Source of the DNA: Rhizopus arrhizus
Taxonomy: Eukaryota > Mucoromycota > Mucoromycetes > Mucorales > Rhizopodaceae
NCBI GenBank assembly: GCA_024220505.1
Contig: JAKZZE010000031.1
Span: 372,001-436,000 of the forward strand
DNA length: 64,000 nucleotides
Direction of reading: 5' to 3'
Position 1 is the stretch's first letter; each line of letters starts with the position of its first letter. Position numbers and translations under genes: made by a program. The notes under the pieces are model-generated. The model had not been told where the DNA came from, made no database searches, and saw nothing but the letters and a program-made list of their open reading frames with translations. Below, piece after piece: positions 36,628 through 49,195 of this stretch.

Positions 36628-38417
36628 TTAAAGCTCTTCATGGACTGGCTCTTTTGTTGTCATTTCTTGACAAACAGCAGGCGAGACAATACGGAACAAG
36701 TATTCACACTTTTCAGGTTCAGATACTTCCAAGATTTCATTCTCAACACCGCACTGAATCACTGCCTTAACACTTCTTTCAGGACCATTCCAACAACGGG
36801 TGCCTTGATCGTGAATGTGTTGCGTAACGTCGCCTCCAATAAACTCCTTAAACTTGCCTAAATGAGTACGTGTATGATCCTTGTTACTCTTTTGATAAGC
36901 ATCTCCCAGGAAGCAAAGTGAGTAAGTATATCTATTACGATTGTTTAGTCTTGATAATAATCACAAATATGTCCGGCACTTTACTCTCCTTCATTCTTGC
37001 TAATGCATACATCCTTCAACTTTAACCATTCTCTATTTTTTCCGTAATCAAATTTCAATTCTTCGTTGACCGTATCCAATTCAGAGTTCAATCTATCCAA
37101 TTCGGATTCTGCTGCTTCGAAAGCTTCTCGTGTCTTTTCCATGTCTAAACATTAAATGGTTATTATACATTTCTTTTCTTTTTGTGGACATGAACAAACC
37201 TCCTTCCTGGTAACTATAGTTTTGATCGGGTATTTTGGATGCCAACAGTTTGTCCAATACATTTGTTTTCACGACTTCAGGAAGAATTGTTTCCAACTTC
37301 TTAATTAGTATGTCCACTGTTGATTCCTTGTCTACTAAAGGTTAGTTTGTTTCTCTTTTTTTTTTATCAACTATAGCTCTCTTTATTATTATTATTACCT
37401 TCCTGTGCATGATCGCTCTCATTATCCTCTTCCAAATCAATTTCTTTATTATCGAATTTACTTTCTTTAGCCTCGATATCTTTAAGGTCTGCCTCGATAT
37501 CAGCCTTCAACTGATCGTATCTGTTCAAAAACTCATCATAACCAGAGATAGCACTCTTAACAGCCATGTCATGGAAATTGTGATTATGATCTCGTTTCAT
37601 GTCATGTAAAATGCCTTTTAACATTTCCAATTCATTTTGCAAGACAGAAATATCATGCTTTAATGTAGCAATTTCTTCTACACAAGAAGGGCAATTAGAT
37701 GCCGATTTAGACTTTTTGCTCTGGCTCTCCATAAGCTTCAATGCGCGTTCAAATTTCAACACATCAGCCTTTTTCAATACAATTTCATCTTCCAATCTAG
37801 CCTTTTCTTCTTGCCAAATCGTCACTTGAGCTTTGGCCTCCTCAATCCACTGATACTTCTTTTTTAATCCAGCCTCAGTCGATCTTTGCTTTATTTCTTG
37901 GTCCTTTCGATAAGCTTCCCCAACCTCTTGACAACGGTTAGGACATTGACCACTTTCTTCGTCTGAACCATCACAGCATGCCTCATCGCAAACACCGTCA
38001 TTGACAGCAGAGGACTTGATATAGGCTGGAATGTGACCCTTGTTTTCACAATAAAAGTAACCATTAGGACAAGCAGACGTACCTAATTAGAATTTGTATT
38101 AATCAAAAAGCAGTGGTGTCATTGTTTATCTATTTTTACCTGGTTCATCAGAACCATCTGGACAGTCGCAATAGTCGTCATTAATGGCAGAGTATGAAAT
38201 AACTTTAGAGCCATCTAAACATTGCCACGTGCCATCACTTGAAGATTGGTATAAAGCTTGTTCTTTTTTAAACAAATAAAAGAATAAGTGTTAGCTTTAT
38301 ATCATACTATTTCAGTCTTTTTCTTTTACTTTCAGGTGCAACCCCTTTAGTATGGGAAGCCTTGACTAAAGCAATAGCAGCTAAAATATAAGGTAACTTG
38401 AGTGCAAAGGAGACCAT
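36628..38417 (-). CDS. GTB1: Glucosidase II beta subunit (ER N-glycan processing)
   Basis: Six exons (38417-38330, 38262-38140, 38082-37399, 37331-37200, 37144-36985, 36931-36628) encode 496 aa. Residues 1-20 are a signal peptide. KGVAPE follows, then two LDLa-like Cys/Asp modules ([19 protein letters not shown]; ~40-115), a long coiled coil (~130-290) and a C-terminal MRH lectin domain ([35 protein letters not shown]; ~385-480). The protein ends in HEEL, a plausible variant of the HDEL ER-retention signal. In the family, beta retains the catalytic alpha subunit in the ER and binds mannose via the MRH domain while the enzyme trims glucose from N-glycans. The start is the only Met that yields a signal peptide. 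Confidence 0.93.
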
Positions 38418-39930
38418 ATTTTTTTTGTTCAAGTGAAAAAGGACTAGAATTTTACGTTTGTGCGGACATGAAAATAATAATAACAAATTGAATAAAATGA
38501 ATCCACGTTTCACCTGCATGTTTTGTAGCAATGAGTTTCTCGCACAATTACTTTTGATGTGAAACAAAATATGAAGAGCAGTATTCTTGGTACAAATCAT
38601 TCATCTATTTCTGTGTCTTATCTTTTTCACTTCCTGATTGTTAATTGATTCATAAACCTTCGTGTTCTTGCGCTCCATGATTGATTTAAGATAGTCATTT
38701 CGTCCATTTATGATAATCATTCATAAGTTAAAAGTTAATTTTAGCAAATAAGCAATAAGCTCAGCATTTGCTTTTTTTTTTTGTTTCCTTTGTACATTGT
38801 TAATCTACTTTACGCGTTCACCTCTTAACCATTCATTAGCCATCCTTATTAGATGATAAGCATTCGTAATTCCAATTGTCCATAATATAATTACCTATAT
38901 CAATCAATATTCTATGAAGCGACTCTTGAAATTTTTCTCTCTCTTTCCTGTAAATCATATTTTGATATAAATGGCTCAAGTTTTTATAAATGCATGGCTA
39001 AAATATTTTTATTATTTAACATGTAAAGTAAAGCAAATAGATAGGTCTATTCCTTTTCTTTTCGAAAAGGGGTGGTAAGGGATTGTATAAAGCAAAGAGG
39101 TTTCTTGAGTAGGTTTAAAAGCAAGTTTATTTCTTTTCAAGAGTAAACACACTGATTTTGTTGAAAAGAGATACGTTAAAGATTATTGGCTTTAAGACAG
39201 TTATTTTAAATTTTCAAAATACTTTAAGCTCATTATAAAAGAAAAAGTTATGCCATCTACATTATTAAAAATCGGATTTAAATTTGAAAAAAGAGACGAG
39301 AAGGCTAGTTATCTTAAATTTCGTGAAAAATGATTCACAGATTTGTAAAGCAAGCAACTGAAAGACAAAACACAGTGGAAATGTATATTTTTAAAAGCAA
39401 GAGTAATTTTATAAAAAAAGTAAATTTATTAGCTTTTACTTTAAAAAATTTGTGTTTATTGTACTTTTAGTTTGTTTGTTTGTAGGGATTAGGTCTTCAG
39501 GTTGTATATCTTTATCAAATATAAGAAAATTATAGAGTAGACACATTTGCAATACATGGCAGCTAGGTTTTATAAAGCATATCAAACTTTATTTAGAAAA
39601 CAATGTAAATTGATATTGGTAAAAAGAAGTACATAAAGGCTGCTAGCTTCAGGAAACTTTATCTATTTGCAGCTATAAGCAAATATCAAAGGGGAGGGAA
39701 TTTTTTAACAAATTGAATAAAGCCAATGGCTTGTGTAGATAAAGGGTAAGATTAAACAAGTGGTCAAGTAAATAAAAAGGTTTTTATAAAAGGGCTTACT
39801 TGGTGTATTTAAGATAAAAACAAAGGGATAAAAAGATAAAGTTCTTCAGAGACGCTTTTTTTTTATTTTTTTTTTTGGTGCATAATTGATAGATTGTAAT
39901 ACCCTTTAGATTTGATGTATTTTGTTTTTA
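38418..39930. other. AT-rich stretch with no gene
   Basis: About 1.5 kb upstream of the glucosidase II beta gene, very AT-rich, with no convincing ORF. It leads into LTR-like remnants. A GGGAGGGAGGGAG purine tract lies just beyond, near 39980. Confidence 0.45.
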
Positions 39931-40350
39931 ATACACCCTTCAAGTTTATACCTTGCATTGAAGTTATATACATCCTTTAAGGGAGGGAGGGAGGGAGATA
40001 TATTATTATTTTTATAAACTTGTGGGTTGGTTGAGTGTTTTATGTAAAAGTTTTTCTTGAAATTTTTAAATTAAGGTACTGTAGTGACCACCAGATCTTT
40101 TATGTAAGATCAAATATAAGTAATTAAAATGTAAGATAAAAAAAATAAAGGGATCAGGAACTTTTTATGAGAAGGTTGCCTGTTTATTGAATAATATATA
40201 ATAAATATATGAGTAGAACTGTACTGTCCTTTTCTTTGACTAAATGGTTGTGATATTTATATGTAATAATTTTTTTTTTCTTTTTGACTTTTCATTTTTT
40301 TGACCTTTCTCATTTTTTGACTTTTTTCATTTTCTAGCTTCTTTGTTACA
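39930..40350 (-). repeat. Reverse-oriented diverged LTR remnant
   Basis: The block near 40085, ACCACCAGATCTT, then TGTAAGATC, 'gatcaggaactttttatgag' and a TTTATTGAATAATATA stretch line up in the same orientation with 61370-61500. Both are reverse complements of the LTR block around 48755-48930. The sequence ends GTTACA at 40350, in line with an LTR terminus. The left end is uncertain because of divergence. Confidence 0.5.
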
Positions 40351-40362
40351 ATATATATATAT

Positions 40363-41880
40363 AAGGTAGACCCGTTTATAAGAAAAGAACTTAAAGCTAT
40401 TGAAAAAAAAGTGAAGTAGGTTACTTGGATAGCTTTAATAAAAAGTTTCGGAGTTATTACTTTCATTCTTAATCTTACAATATTTAAATTTTTTCTTTTT
40501 TCTTTTTTTCACTTTTTTTTGACCTTTCTCATTTTGATAGTGCTCGTTCATCGACTTAGATAAAAGTTGCGTGATTCTATTTCTTCTTCTTTGTTGCAAC
40601 AACAAAAACAACGACACCATAACAATAAAAGTTGTTGAATAAATAAATAATAAAAAAAAAAAGAAAAAGAAAAAAAAAGAAAGAAAAAAAACGACGATCG
40701 GAAAATAATTCATCCGTAGCGCAAATGGAAAAATGATGTTCCGATGTCAGGAAGACATTGGAACTCGAAAGCAATGGTTGGTCACTACGAGGGTCGAACT
40801 CGCGACCTTGGCGTTATTAGCACCACGCTCTAACCAACTGAGCTAAGCGACCTTTTTGCGTGAAATCTGTGACTTTTTTTCGCCCACATTCGTATTGATC
40901 ACGTGATTGCTAAAGACACTCCATTATACACCCCATTTGGGTTTTTGCTTATGCTGATTGGCTACTTTTTGTGCGTCATATCATTTATTTCAAACATGAT
41001 CTGCCTTTGCTTATATGGTCTCTTACTTTTATCTTAGAGAAATTCCATTACCCTGTTTAAAGCTTATCTATTGTGTAAATTCAAAAGTACTTTTTTTCTT
41101 ACATGAATAGACATACCAGATTTGAAATGGAATATACAAACTAAACAAAACAGTATTTGTATCTATCATCCTATTTTATATAAGCATTCTTCTTCTTCTA
41201 TAACTGGCTCTTACATTAATAGCGAATTCAAATAATTGCTTTTAGTTACACTTGTTGTAGAACAGTAACTGATTGTAGTTGACATTGATAAATACAAGTC
41301 TTAATACAAGATCATAATTCAAATAAAATAAAATACAAGCTTATTTTAATAAGATCATACAATCGATTCCAATTAAACATGTTCTTTTAGAATATGTTTT
41401 GTATTAATGAGAGTTCTTTAATAAGAAGAAGTATCAACTAAAATAACAAGATCCAATCCAATATCAGGAATATTGCTAATCTTTCACGTAATTGAAATAA
41501 TGCGTAAAATAACGTTATTCAAATCAGTGATGGATTCCCAGAATAAAAGACAATCTATGACAGACATACAAAAGAACAAATGAAAAGCTTTCATAATCAT
41601 AATTATAGATGACACTTGCTAAAGTACCTGAATATTAGAAGAACACTTGCAATAAAAGATATCAAGCCATTCACTCAATAAGATATAAATACCTGCATTC
41701 AATTAGAATAATTTTTACTTTAACTTAAACTGAAATAAAGATCAGTCTCAAAAAGTATCCAAACTGTTTCTTTATTTTTGTTTCTACCTTTTCTTAAATC
41801 ATTATTACCATTATATAACAACACTGTTTATTTATTCATATATTCTCTTTTTTTTTAAAAAAATGTTTTTTTTTATTTGA
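40363..41880 (+). repeat. Left arm of a ~1.5 kb inverted repeat carrying tRNA-Ile
   Basis: The reverse complement of 40652-41880 is, as far as I compared by eye, identical to 47203-48434. The reverse complement of 40363-40652 continues as 60849-61151, past the retroelement inserted in the other arm. Differences are limited to a base or two and poly-A length changes. The arm begins AAGGTAGACCCG next to an AT-repeat and contains the minus-strand tRNA-Ile. Confidence 0.9.
40779..40852 (-). tRNA. tRNA-Ile (anticodon AAU)
   Basis: 74 nt including the discriminator A; 5' end at 40852. The acceptor GGTCGCT pairs with AGTGACC, the D arm is GCTC...GAGC, and the anticodon stem TGGTG/CGCCA carries loop CTAATAA, so the anticodon is AAT. 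The T arm is GCGAG-TTCGACC-CTCGT. There is no intron. It is identical to the copy at 48230-48303. Confidence 0.95.
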
Positions 41881-42317
41881 TTACTATTGAAACTATCGTG
41901 ATTTTTATTTTAAGTCAATGCATTAATATAAACGCGCTATAAGTCATTATAGACCTTTCTTTTGACCAAACCTATTGTTAGTGTGTGTTATTCAATTTGA
42001 CCAAAAGCAAATACAAAAAGGGGATGCTGAATTGCATGTGTGGCAACGAAAAAAAAAAAAAAAAGGTTCTCAACAATGAGTATTGATACAATGGAACAAT
42101 AAAAAAAAAGAGATACTGATGCTGAAATGTAGTTGCATTGGAATAATCGTCTAACTCGGGTTGCCTTTAATTAGTCTAGTCTAGCTGTTGGTACTATTGG
42201 GGAAGGGATACGACGGTAGGTTGCTGTTGATATTCTGTATGACGCTTAAGCCCCATGCTAACCGATAAGACCTAGATCAAAGAGTTAGTTTGCGCTTCAT
42301 ACACACGCTCGTATTTT

Positions 42318-43026
42318 TCATGCCTCGTCCAAGAGTTTTCTCAAATGCAAATTGTCTTCTTCTATTTGCTTTAGTTTTTCTTCATTTGTTGTATACAAGC
42401 GCCTCGTTTCTTCTAGTAATTCCGTCAATGTTTGATTTTTATATTCTAGATTTTCTAATGCATCATCAACATAGTTTCTACGGTTTTTTGCTGATGAATG
42501 TGATCTTCAAAGAGTTAGCTTAAGTCATCATAACATTTTTTAAACTATACCGCCAACTTTCAGCAATAATAACAGATGCAGCAACTGAGAAAACAAAAGC
42601 TTCGCTTAAGAAGTTAGCACCACTTTCTATAGCTCTAACCAAAAAATTAATCATTATTATTAAACAGTGCTAAAAGAGCCTTTGGTGATTTTTAATTAGC
42701 TGACCTAGCATCATTTAATGGTCTAATCTTTTCAGTTTTATATCCCAAAAACTTCATCTTCAAGGTCATTTCCAGCTTGTGCGAACTCTAAATAATAATT
42801 ACATTATTATGCAGCTTTGCTTGAGAGTTAGTATTATTAATTACTTGAGCGACGTTAATGCAAAATTCTTTGAATCTTGGATGATTCTTGGCTTGTGTTT
42901 TAATTGAATTTGCTACTGGTTTTGCCAAAGTCCTTTATATTATCAATTAACTCAAGCCAAGTTAAACCTAATGTATACGATAGTAATTTACCTTATCAAC
43001 AAAGATCCTATTTTTATTGTACTCAT
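42318..43026 (-). CDS. OPA3: OPA3-family mitochondrial membrane protein
   Basis: Five exons (43026-42992, 42932-42845, 42787-42705, 42634-42551, 42504-42318) encode 158 aa and were found only after splicing; no long ORF exists. The N-terminus MSTIKIGSLLIRTLAKP and KTQAKNHPRFKEFC, then LEMTLKMKFLGYK, KIRPLNDARAIESGANFLSEAFVFSV and ESWR match OPA3 (compare the family motif of K-P-L-N-E...G-A-x-L-L-G-E-A and E-Y-W-R). A C-terminal coiled coil follows (LENLEYKNQTLTELLEETRR). OPA3 proteins localise to mitochondria and affect mitochondrial morphology and lipid handling. Junction phases 2, 0, 2, 2 are consistent. The gene lies between the two inverted-repeat arms. Confidence 0.9.
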
Positions 43027-43215
43027 TATAAATAGTATAAATATCCAGAAACAAAGAAAAAAGGAAAGAGCTCGAAAACTCATCCAGGGTCAAATAGCCC
43101 GCTTTACTATCTACCTAAAATGGAGGTAACACAAGTAGCTCTCTTTCTAAATGAGAAGATGCATAAATTCAGAGACATATATTAAAAAATGCCAAATTTC
43201 ATTATAATTACTTTA

Positions 43216-44542
43216 TTAACTAAGGCTTTTTGGAACATTTGTGATTGCCCAGTATATTGCAATAGTTATCACAATTGTAGACTTTACACAATGCCAACCT
43301 GTATACATTAAAGATGTGAGTATTTTTTTTGATAAATTAACAGCCCCTCTTTCTTTCTGTTCAACTTCTTTCCTTATTGTTCCGGCATTGCTAACAGGTT
43401 GTGTTTCTCTATTCAAGGTAAATGAACTCTCTAAAAAGTTGCTTTTCCCACTTTCCAATAGCTCCTTATACTTGTATTTTTTTTCTAACTCGACAAACAT
43501 CATTATCACTTTGTTGATACTATTCACATCCAATGTGCTTGTTTTTACTATGATTGAATCTATAACTGAGCTGTAGTCGGATATTTCTCCGTTCATTTTA
43601 TCCGATATATGCGCACAGCTTCTCTGTTGTGTTCCTATATTGTCTTCATACTTTATATTCTTTATTTCTTTTACAGATAATTGGCTAATAATATCATTAT
43701 TTGTAAAATCTTGATAACTGCTATCTGATGCATCGACTGCATCAAAATGATAGATTGTATCCCAGTTTTCTAGTCTGTTCACAAATATCTGATGATCCTC
43801 CAAAAAACTTTTTAGGTCTTGAATACATTGTTGCTGAGCTTTCAGATTTTCCTTTAATAGCTCATGCTTAGCGACAGCTGATTGTGAATTGCTGTGTTGT
43901 TTACGTAAGTAAGACAGGATTTTCGCTGTCGCTAAAACCTTTTTTTCTACTTCTAAGCTTTGGTGGAGTAGCTCTTTTAGGATGATCTCTTTTTGATCCT
44001 CTAAGAGTATATTACCGTTAATATCACTATATTGGCGTCACCACGATACTACCTCTGTCTTCCCAAGTTCTGTAAAAACAGTTTTTATACCCAAGCCTCT
44101 GAGTTTTTACTCCAGTGTCATTTAGATCTTCTTGCAAAAACATGTATTCATTTTGCAGCTTGTATTCTTCTTTACTAATAAAAAATTGGGTATGATCTTT
44201 ATCAATGTGCCCTTCTAATTTTTTTGGTAACTTTGGATTATCTGTCATATTTTTAACTGCCTTCTTGTCTTTACTTTTACAGATAGAGGTTTGGTATTCT
44301 TTATTAAACTGAAGTATAGGATTTGATAGGCTTGAATATTCTGTTAATTTTTGCCATTTTTCTTTTGGTACATGTTCTGCATAAATAAGTAAATAAAAAT
44401 TATTAAATATTATGTTCATGAAGTTGTTTATTACTAATAAACTACCTTTTCTCTTGTTGCTCACCACTAATGACGGCTCTTCCCAAGTAAACGATCTCAC
44501 GGATGACAAAACAGATGAAAATAGAACGTAAGCAGAAAACAT
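43216..44542 (-). CDS. Unidentified signal-peptide coiled-coil protein with C-terminal TM helix (KAR5-like layout)
   Basis: Three exons (44542-44446, 44376-44053, 44000-43216), phase 1 introns, encode 401 aa. Residues 1-18 form a signal peptide (MFSAYVLFSSVLSSVRSF). Next comes a ~150-residue segment with two cysteines (ICKS, KNCFY), then a long charged, coiled-coil-prone region, and a C-terminal hydrophobic helix (STIVITIAIYWAITNV) before SLS. Nuclear-fusion proteins KAR5/Tht1/GEX1 share this layout (signal peptide, Cys-containing luminal part, coiled coil, C-terminal TM), but I see no diagnostic motif, so this is only a suggestion. It lies on the same strand as, and 190 bp upstream of, the OPA3 gene, also inside the inverted-repeat arms. 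Confidence 0.6.
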
Positions 44543-47150
44543 TAGTTTATAGCTTTTGGCTAAAAGCAAAGTAAATTATTAAAGAATAAGTAACTTTATA
44601 TTAAAATCCTATGTATTCCAATCTTGATTTTAGTCATTTGTCCATGAAAATACACGCAGTTGTAGAGGCTTACGCCAATATCTCCCATAGTTTGTGTGAA
44701 GAAGATGTTTCAGAATAGATCACGCTTGCTTTTCTTTTTTTTACTCGCTCAGAGTATGATACAAACATATACTTAATTAGGTGTGAATATATATATTTCT
44801 TTAATTTTTTTAGTAACTGCTGTTGCAGAATCAAAATCTTTCTTTTCAGCTTTATGAAGCTAGCAGTATAGATTATTGATGTATATACAATGATATTTTA
44901 TTCTTATTGTTTATTAAGTGAATTCAATCACATTATTTTTATAAATTCTTCAAGAACCAAATGTAAGCTACCATGTGATCAAAGCAGTAGCACACTTTTC
45001 CTGCTTAAATGTGAAACAGTTGTACAAATTCCTGGCTTTCGTTTGTAAGAAACTAAATAAGATCATATCACGCACATTGCATACTGTAGTGCATATATGG
45101 TATCATAGCTGATCAATGCAAATCAGCCTAACTTCTCAAACATTTGACTGCTTACATTATATAGATAGCGATAAACAAAAAGAAAAGTTTATATATTATA
45201 AACAATACCTTTTTCTTTTTTTTTTATGAGCATGTGTCTTACAGAATCTCAACAAATGATCTCATATGGCTAAAATGTGTTTTCATATTCTAAATTTGTG
45301 TATATTTAGCACGTCGTTATGGTTGAATGGAAAATCCGAAAAGGCTTTGACTTCAAGCAACATAGACATCTTTTCTTTGTAAAAGCTAGATTCTCTACGT
45401 ATGTTATCTGCTTAATAGAATACAATTGATATTCTCATGAATAGTTTAGTTAGATTAGTAATAAAAACCACATAGCAAAGCATAATGAAATCACATTATT
45501 CAACAGAAAGGCGAACCGTATTAAAAGCAGCTAAATTAATTTTCAAGCATAATAAAGCCGATTATAGCAATATATCTTATCAATCAAACAATCTAAGTGA
45601 TTTATTCTTATTTATTTAAAATACTAACAACTGTGAATATTTTGATTATAGTAATTGATTTAAGGAAGCAGTATTGCTTAATACATGCTTTTAAACGAGA
45701 GCAGAGCCTACTTCTATTGTTTAAATTCAAATGTTGTAGTACAATAAGCCTTGAAAATTCAACTGTTAGTGTCACAAACCTTGACTGCATTTATACAAGC
45801 ATGCGAAATCATGAAGTTGTGCAAATACATAGAGCTCTGTGAGTTCATATAGAATAAAATTTTTATCAGACATTTCCAAAAACAACATATATTTAAAATA
45901 ATCCCTTATTCCTTAATCCTTCTGACTTATTTACTTTCTTACTTTCTTATCCACTTTGCATTTTAATCAAAATAAATATCTTTTATTTTATTTTTCTTTA
46001 ATATCAAGAATAATAAATCCCTTGAAATGAATATACTTCATTATAATCTCTTTTTTTTTATTTTATATTTTTAATTCACTTTATTCAAAGCTTAATAAGA
46101 TCTGGTGATCACTTAGCACAATTAACTCATACTCAAATTATAACTTTCTTTTTGAAAACAAATCTAACCCAAATCTTTGATCTCATATTAAGAGCCTTCT
46201 AAATAAAGTATATTTAACACTGTAGAAACATTACAAGCTCTTATTTTGACGATAGTAAAAGTAGGGATGCTCAAATTTCAATATAGAGAAGTCTGCTCTA
46301 CTACTGATATTTGTATTATTAATATCTATGTGCTTTATTTAATAACAGCTGCTAAGGCTTCAGATATGTCAGACATACTAGCAGCTCTATAATGTATTAC
46401 TAAAAAACGTAAGCCTCACCCAATAACGAAGTTGCCATCAAGTATCTGCTTTTCAAGCATTATGTAAAACAAACCATCGTTAAATTCCCGTAAATGGCAT
46501 TTTGAGAAAACAATTTTTACGATTATCAACTGTTCATATTTTTGCACAATGTAATGTAAATAGAAAGACATACTTGGTTTATATCCTTCATTACGATCTA
46601 CAACTATTTTAGGTATATGAAATGTTTTAAATACAAAAAATAAGAATTAACGAGACCGAACAACAGCTCTAAAGTCGAATATTTTTATTAAAAAAAGATT
46701 TCAAGGCTGTTTATATTGATGTGAGCAAGACCTGAGGTCAAAAGACAAAAGATAGTTATGGTCGATATTATTTGGCATGTATAACAAAAGCTTTATACAC
46801 TGATGTTAAGAATAAAATGTCAAGATGAAATTGAAACTTGGATGTTCAGGGCAGCTGTGATTATCAGAATCTATCCTTGCTCAAGCTCATTTGTAAAGAT
46901 TTAGTTCAGAACAGTAAGATTGTGTCTTATTGATACGACAAAACATGAGAGTATAATGGTAATAGCTGTGAAGATGTAATTTTTAGGATATATAAAAATT
47001 AATTAGTGCAAGTTTGTTGCACGAAATAGCTTAATATGTAAAAGAAAAACGTCTCTATATATTAAAGAACTAAAGTACGAAACTAAAGGCTAAATCAGCT
47101 TGATACAAAAAGGCTAGATGTTATTTATATAGTGAAAACACGCTTTATTA
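44543..47150. other. AT-rich region between the inverted-repeat arms, no gene seen
   Basis: 2.6 kb with only short reading frames and no recognisable exon chain. It includes one old LTR remnant (45930-46200, listed separately) and ends in an (AAAAT)n tract that borders the right arm. Confidence 0.45.
45930..46200 (+). repeat. Old forward-oriented solo-LTR remnant
   Basis: Blocks 'aataaatcccttgaaatgaa', 'acttcattataa', and 'aataagatctggtgatcact' follow the same order as CAAGTCCCTTGAAGCC, ATCTTCATTGTAA and AAGATCTGGTGGTCACT in the intact LTR (48817-48925). It is diverged and has no internal region beside it. Confidence 0.6.
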
Positions 47151-47151
47151 A

Positions 47152-47154
<3 letters not shown>

Positions 47155-47182
<28 letters not shown>

Positions 47183-47212
47183 TAAAAATAAAAATAAAAA
47201 TAAAAATAAAAA
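47155..47212. repeat. (AAAAT)n microsatellite at the inner edge of the right arm
   Basis: About ten AAAAT units in a row directly before the point where inverted-repeat identity starts. Confidence 0.95.
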
Positions 47213-48434
47213 AAAACATTTTTTTAAAAAAAAAGAGAATATATGAATAAATAAACAGTGTTGTTATATAATGGTAATAATGATTTAAGAAAAGGTAGAA
47301 ACAAAAATAAAGAAACAGTTTGGATACTTTTTGAGACTGATCTTTATTTCAGTTTAAGTTAAAGTAAAAATTATTCTAATTGAATGCAGGTATTTATATC
47401 TTATTGAGTGAATGGCTTGATATCTTTTATTGCAAGTGTTCTTCTAATATTCAGGTACTTTAGCAAGTGTCATCTATAATTATGATTATGAAAGCTTTTC
47501 ATTTGTTCTTTTGTATGTCTGTCATAGATTGTCTTTTATTCTGGGAATCCATCACTGATTTGAATAACGTTATTTTACGCATTATTTCAATTACGTGAAA
47601 GATTAGCAATATTCCTGATATTGGATTGGATCTTGTTATTTTAGTTGATACTTCTTCTTATTAAAGAACTCTCATTAATACAAAACATATTCTAAAAGAA
47701 CATGTTTAATTGGAATCGATTGTATGATCTTATTAAAATAAGCTTGTATTTTATTTTATTTGAATTATGATCTTGTATTAAGACTTGTATTTATCAATGT
47801 CAACTACAATCAGTTACTGTTCTACAACAAGTGTAACTAAAAGCAATTATTTGAATTCGCTATTAATGTAAGAGCCAGTTATAGAAGAAGAAGAATGCTT
47901 ATATAAAATAGGATGATAGATACAAATACTGTTTTGTTTAGTTTGTATATTCCATTTCAAATCTGGTATGTCTATTCATGTAAGAAAAAAAGTACTTTTG
48001 AATTTACACAATAGATAAGCTTTAAACAGGGTAATGGAATTTCTCTAAGATAAAAGTAAGAGACCATATAAGCAAAGGCAGATCATGTTTGAAATAAATG
48101 ATATGACGCACAAAAAGTAGCCAATCAGCATAAGCAAAAACCCAAATGGGGTGTATAATGGAGTGTCTTTAGCAATCACGTGATCAATACGAATGTGGGC
48201 GAAAAAAAGTCACAGATTTCACGCAAAAAGGTCGCTTAGCTCAGTTGGTTAGAGCGTGGTGCTAATAACGCCAAGGTCGCGAGTTCGACCCTCGTAGTGA
48301 CCAACCATTGCTTTCGAGTTCCAATGTCTTCCTGACATCGGAACATCATTTTTCCATTTGCGCTACGGATGAATTATTTTCCGATCGTCGTTTTTTTTCT
48401 TTCTTTTTTTTCTTTTTCTTTTTTTTTTTATTAT
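47203..48434 (-). repeat. Right arm of the inverted repeat, inner part
   Basis: Reverse complement of 40652-41880 with no mismatch found in the parts I compared. It carries the plus-strand tRNA-Ile. Identity stops abruptly at TTAT|TGTAGC, where the Ty3 LTR begins, and resumes after that element at 60845. Confidence 0.9.
48230..48303 (+). tRNA. tRNA-Ile (anticodon AAU), second copy
   Basis: Sequence identical to the minus-strand gene at 40779-40852: GGTCGCT acceptor, CTAATAA anticodon loop, TTCGACC T loop, discriminator A. The TTTTT closest downstream is near 48350. Its 3' end plus added CCA is complementary to the primer-binding site at 49052-49069, 750 bp downstream. Confidence 0.95.
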
Positions 48435-49049
48435 TGTAGCTACGATTATGAAGATTTGAACTCAGAAACTTCCTTCAAGCTTTAATTTTTGACGTTTTGT
48501 AAATCACTTTACAAATTGTCATTATTTTTCCTATTTGACAAATTTTTAACCATTTGATATATTTTTAACCTTTTGATATTTTTTTTAACCTTTTGATATT
48601 TTTTTAACCTTTTGATATTTTTACATTTTGTAAAAATTGAACTTTATATTTTTGCCTATAAAAAGCCTAGCTTTTTATTCTTTTGATTTCACTTCACTTA
48701 TCTTGACTTACTTTTCTTGACTTTACTTCTCTTAACAATATAAATATATTTTATCAATAAACCAGTATCTTTATCCCTGAATCTTTTGGTATAACACTCT
48801 TAAAACACAAGCAAGACAAGTCCCTTGAAGCCAATTATCTTCATTGTAAATCCTTTTAATACTCTTATCAAGTTACCTGAATATAAAACAAGTCTGATCA
48901 ACTTAACAAGATCTGGTGGTCACTTACAAGCGAACCTAATATCAATACTCTACCCAACTCTTATTTTTCTATCCATTTTCATCAACTTTACTCTATTTCA
49001 AAACCATTAACTCTTACAAGCCATTGAAGCAACAACACCTAAAATTACA
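48435..49049 (+). repeat. 5' LTR of the Ty3/gypsy element
   Basis: 615 bp, TGTAGC...TTACA with TGTA/TACA ends. It contains a short tandem array of AACC(A/T)TTTGATAT-type units (48545-48630), a TATA box (CTATAAAAAG near 48657) and an AATAAA signal near 48757. It differs from the 3' LTR by a T-run length and one C near the end. Confidence 0.93.
48545..48630 (+). repeat. Short tandem repeats in LTR U3
   Basis: Four copies of a ~19-bp unit 'ttttttaaccttttgatat' with small changes. The repeats also appear at 60356-60415 in the 3' LTR. They could be promoter-proximal elements, which is inference. Confidence 0.8.
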
Positions 49050-49051
49050 TT

Positions 49052-49069
49052 TGGTGGTCACTACGAGGG
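49052..49069 (+). promoter_or_regulatory. Primer-binding site for tRNA-Ile(AAU)
   Basis: TGGTGGTCACTACGAGGG starts 2 nt after the LTR and is complementary to the 3' 15 nt of the window's tRNA-Ile gene plus the post-transcriptional CCA, 18 of 18 bases. Confidence 0.95.
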
Positions 49070-49195
49070 AAAAAAAGAAATAAAACAACAAATCGAATTA
49101 AATCAAAAATTAAATCAAATCAAGAAATCAATTAAATCAATTAAAATAACTTACTCAAAATCGAATCAACAATATCAAAACATTTACTATCAACA

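Noticed and set aside
42290..42523. 77-codon plus-strand ORF
   Set aside because: It is the antisense of the last OPA3 exon, which has a clear spliced frame.
48825..49010. 61-codon ORF in the LTR, repeated at 60621-60806
   Set aside because: It begins at a non-ATG codon, lies wholly in LTR sequence, and recurs only because the LTR does.
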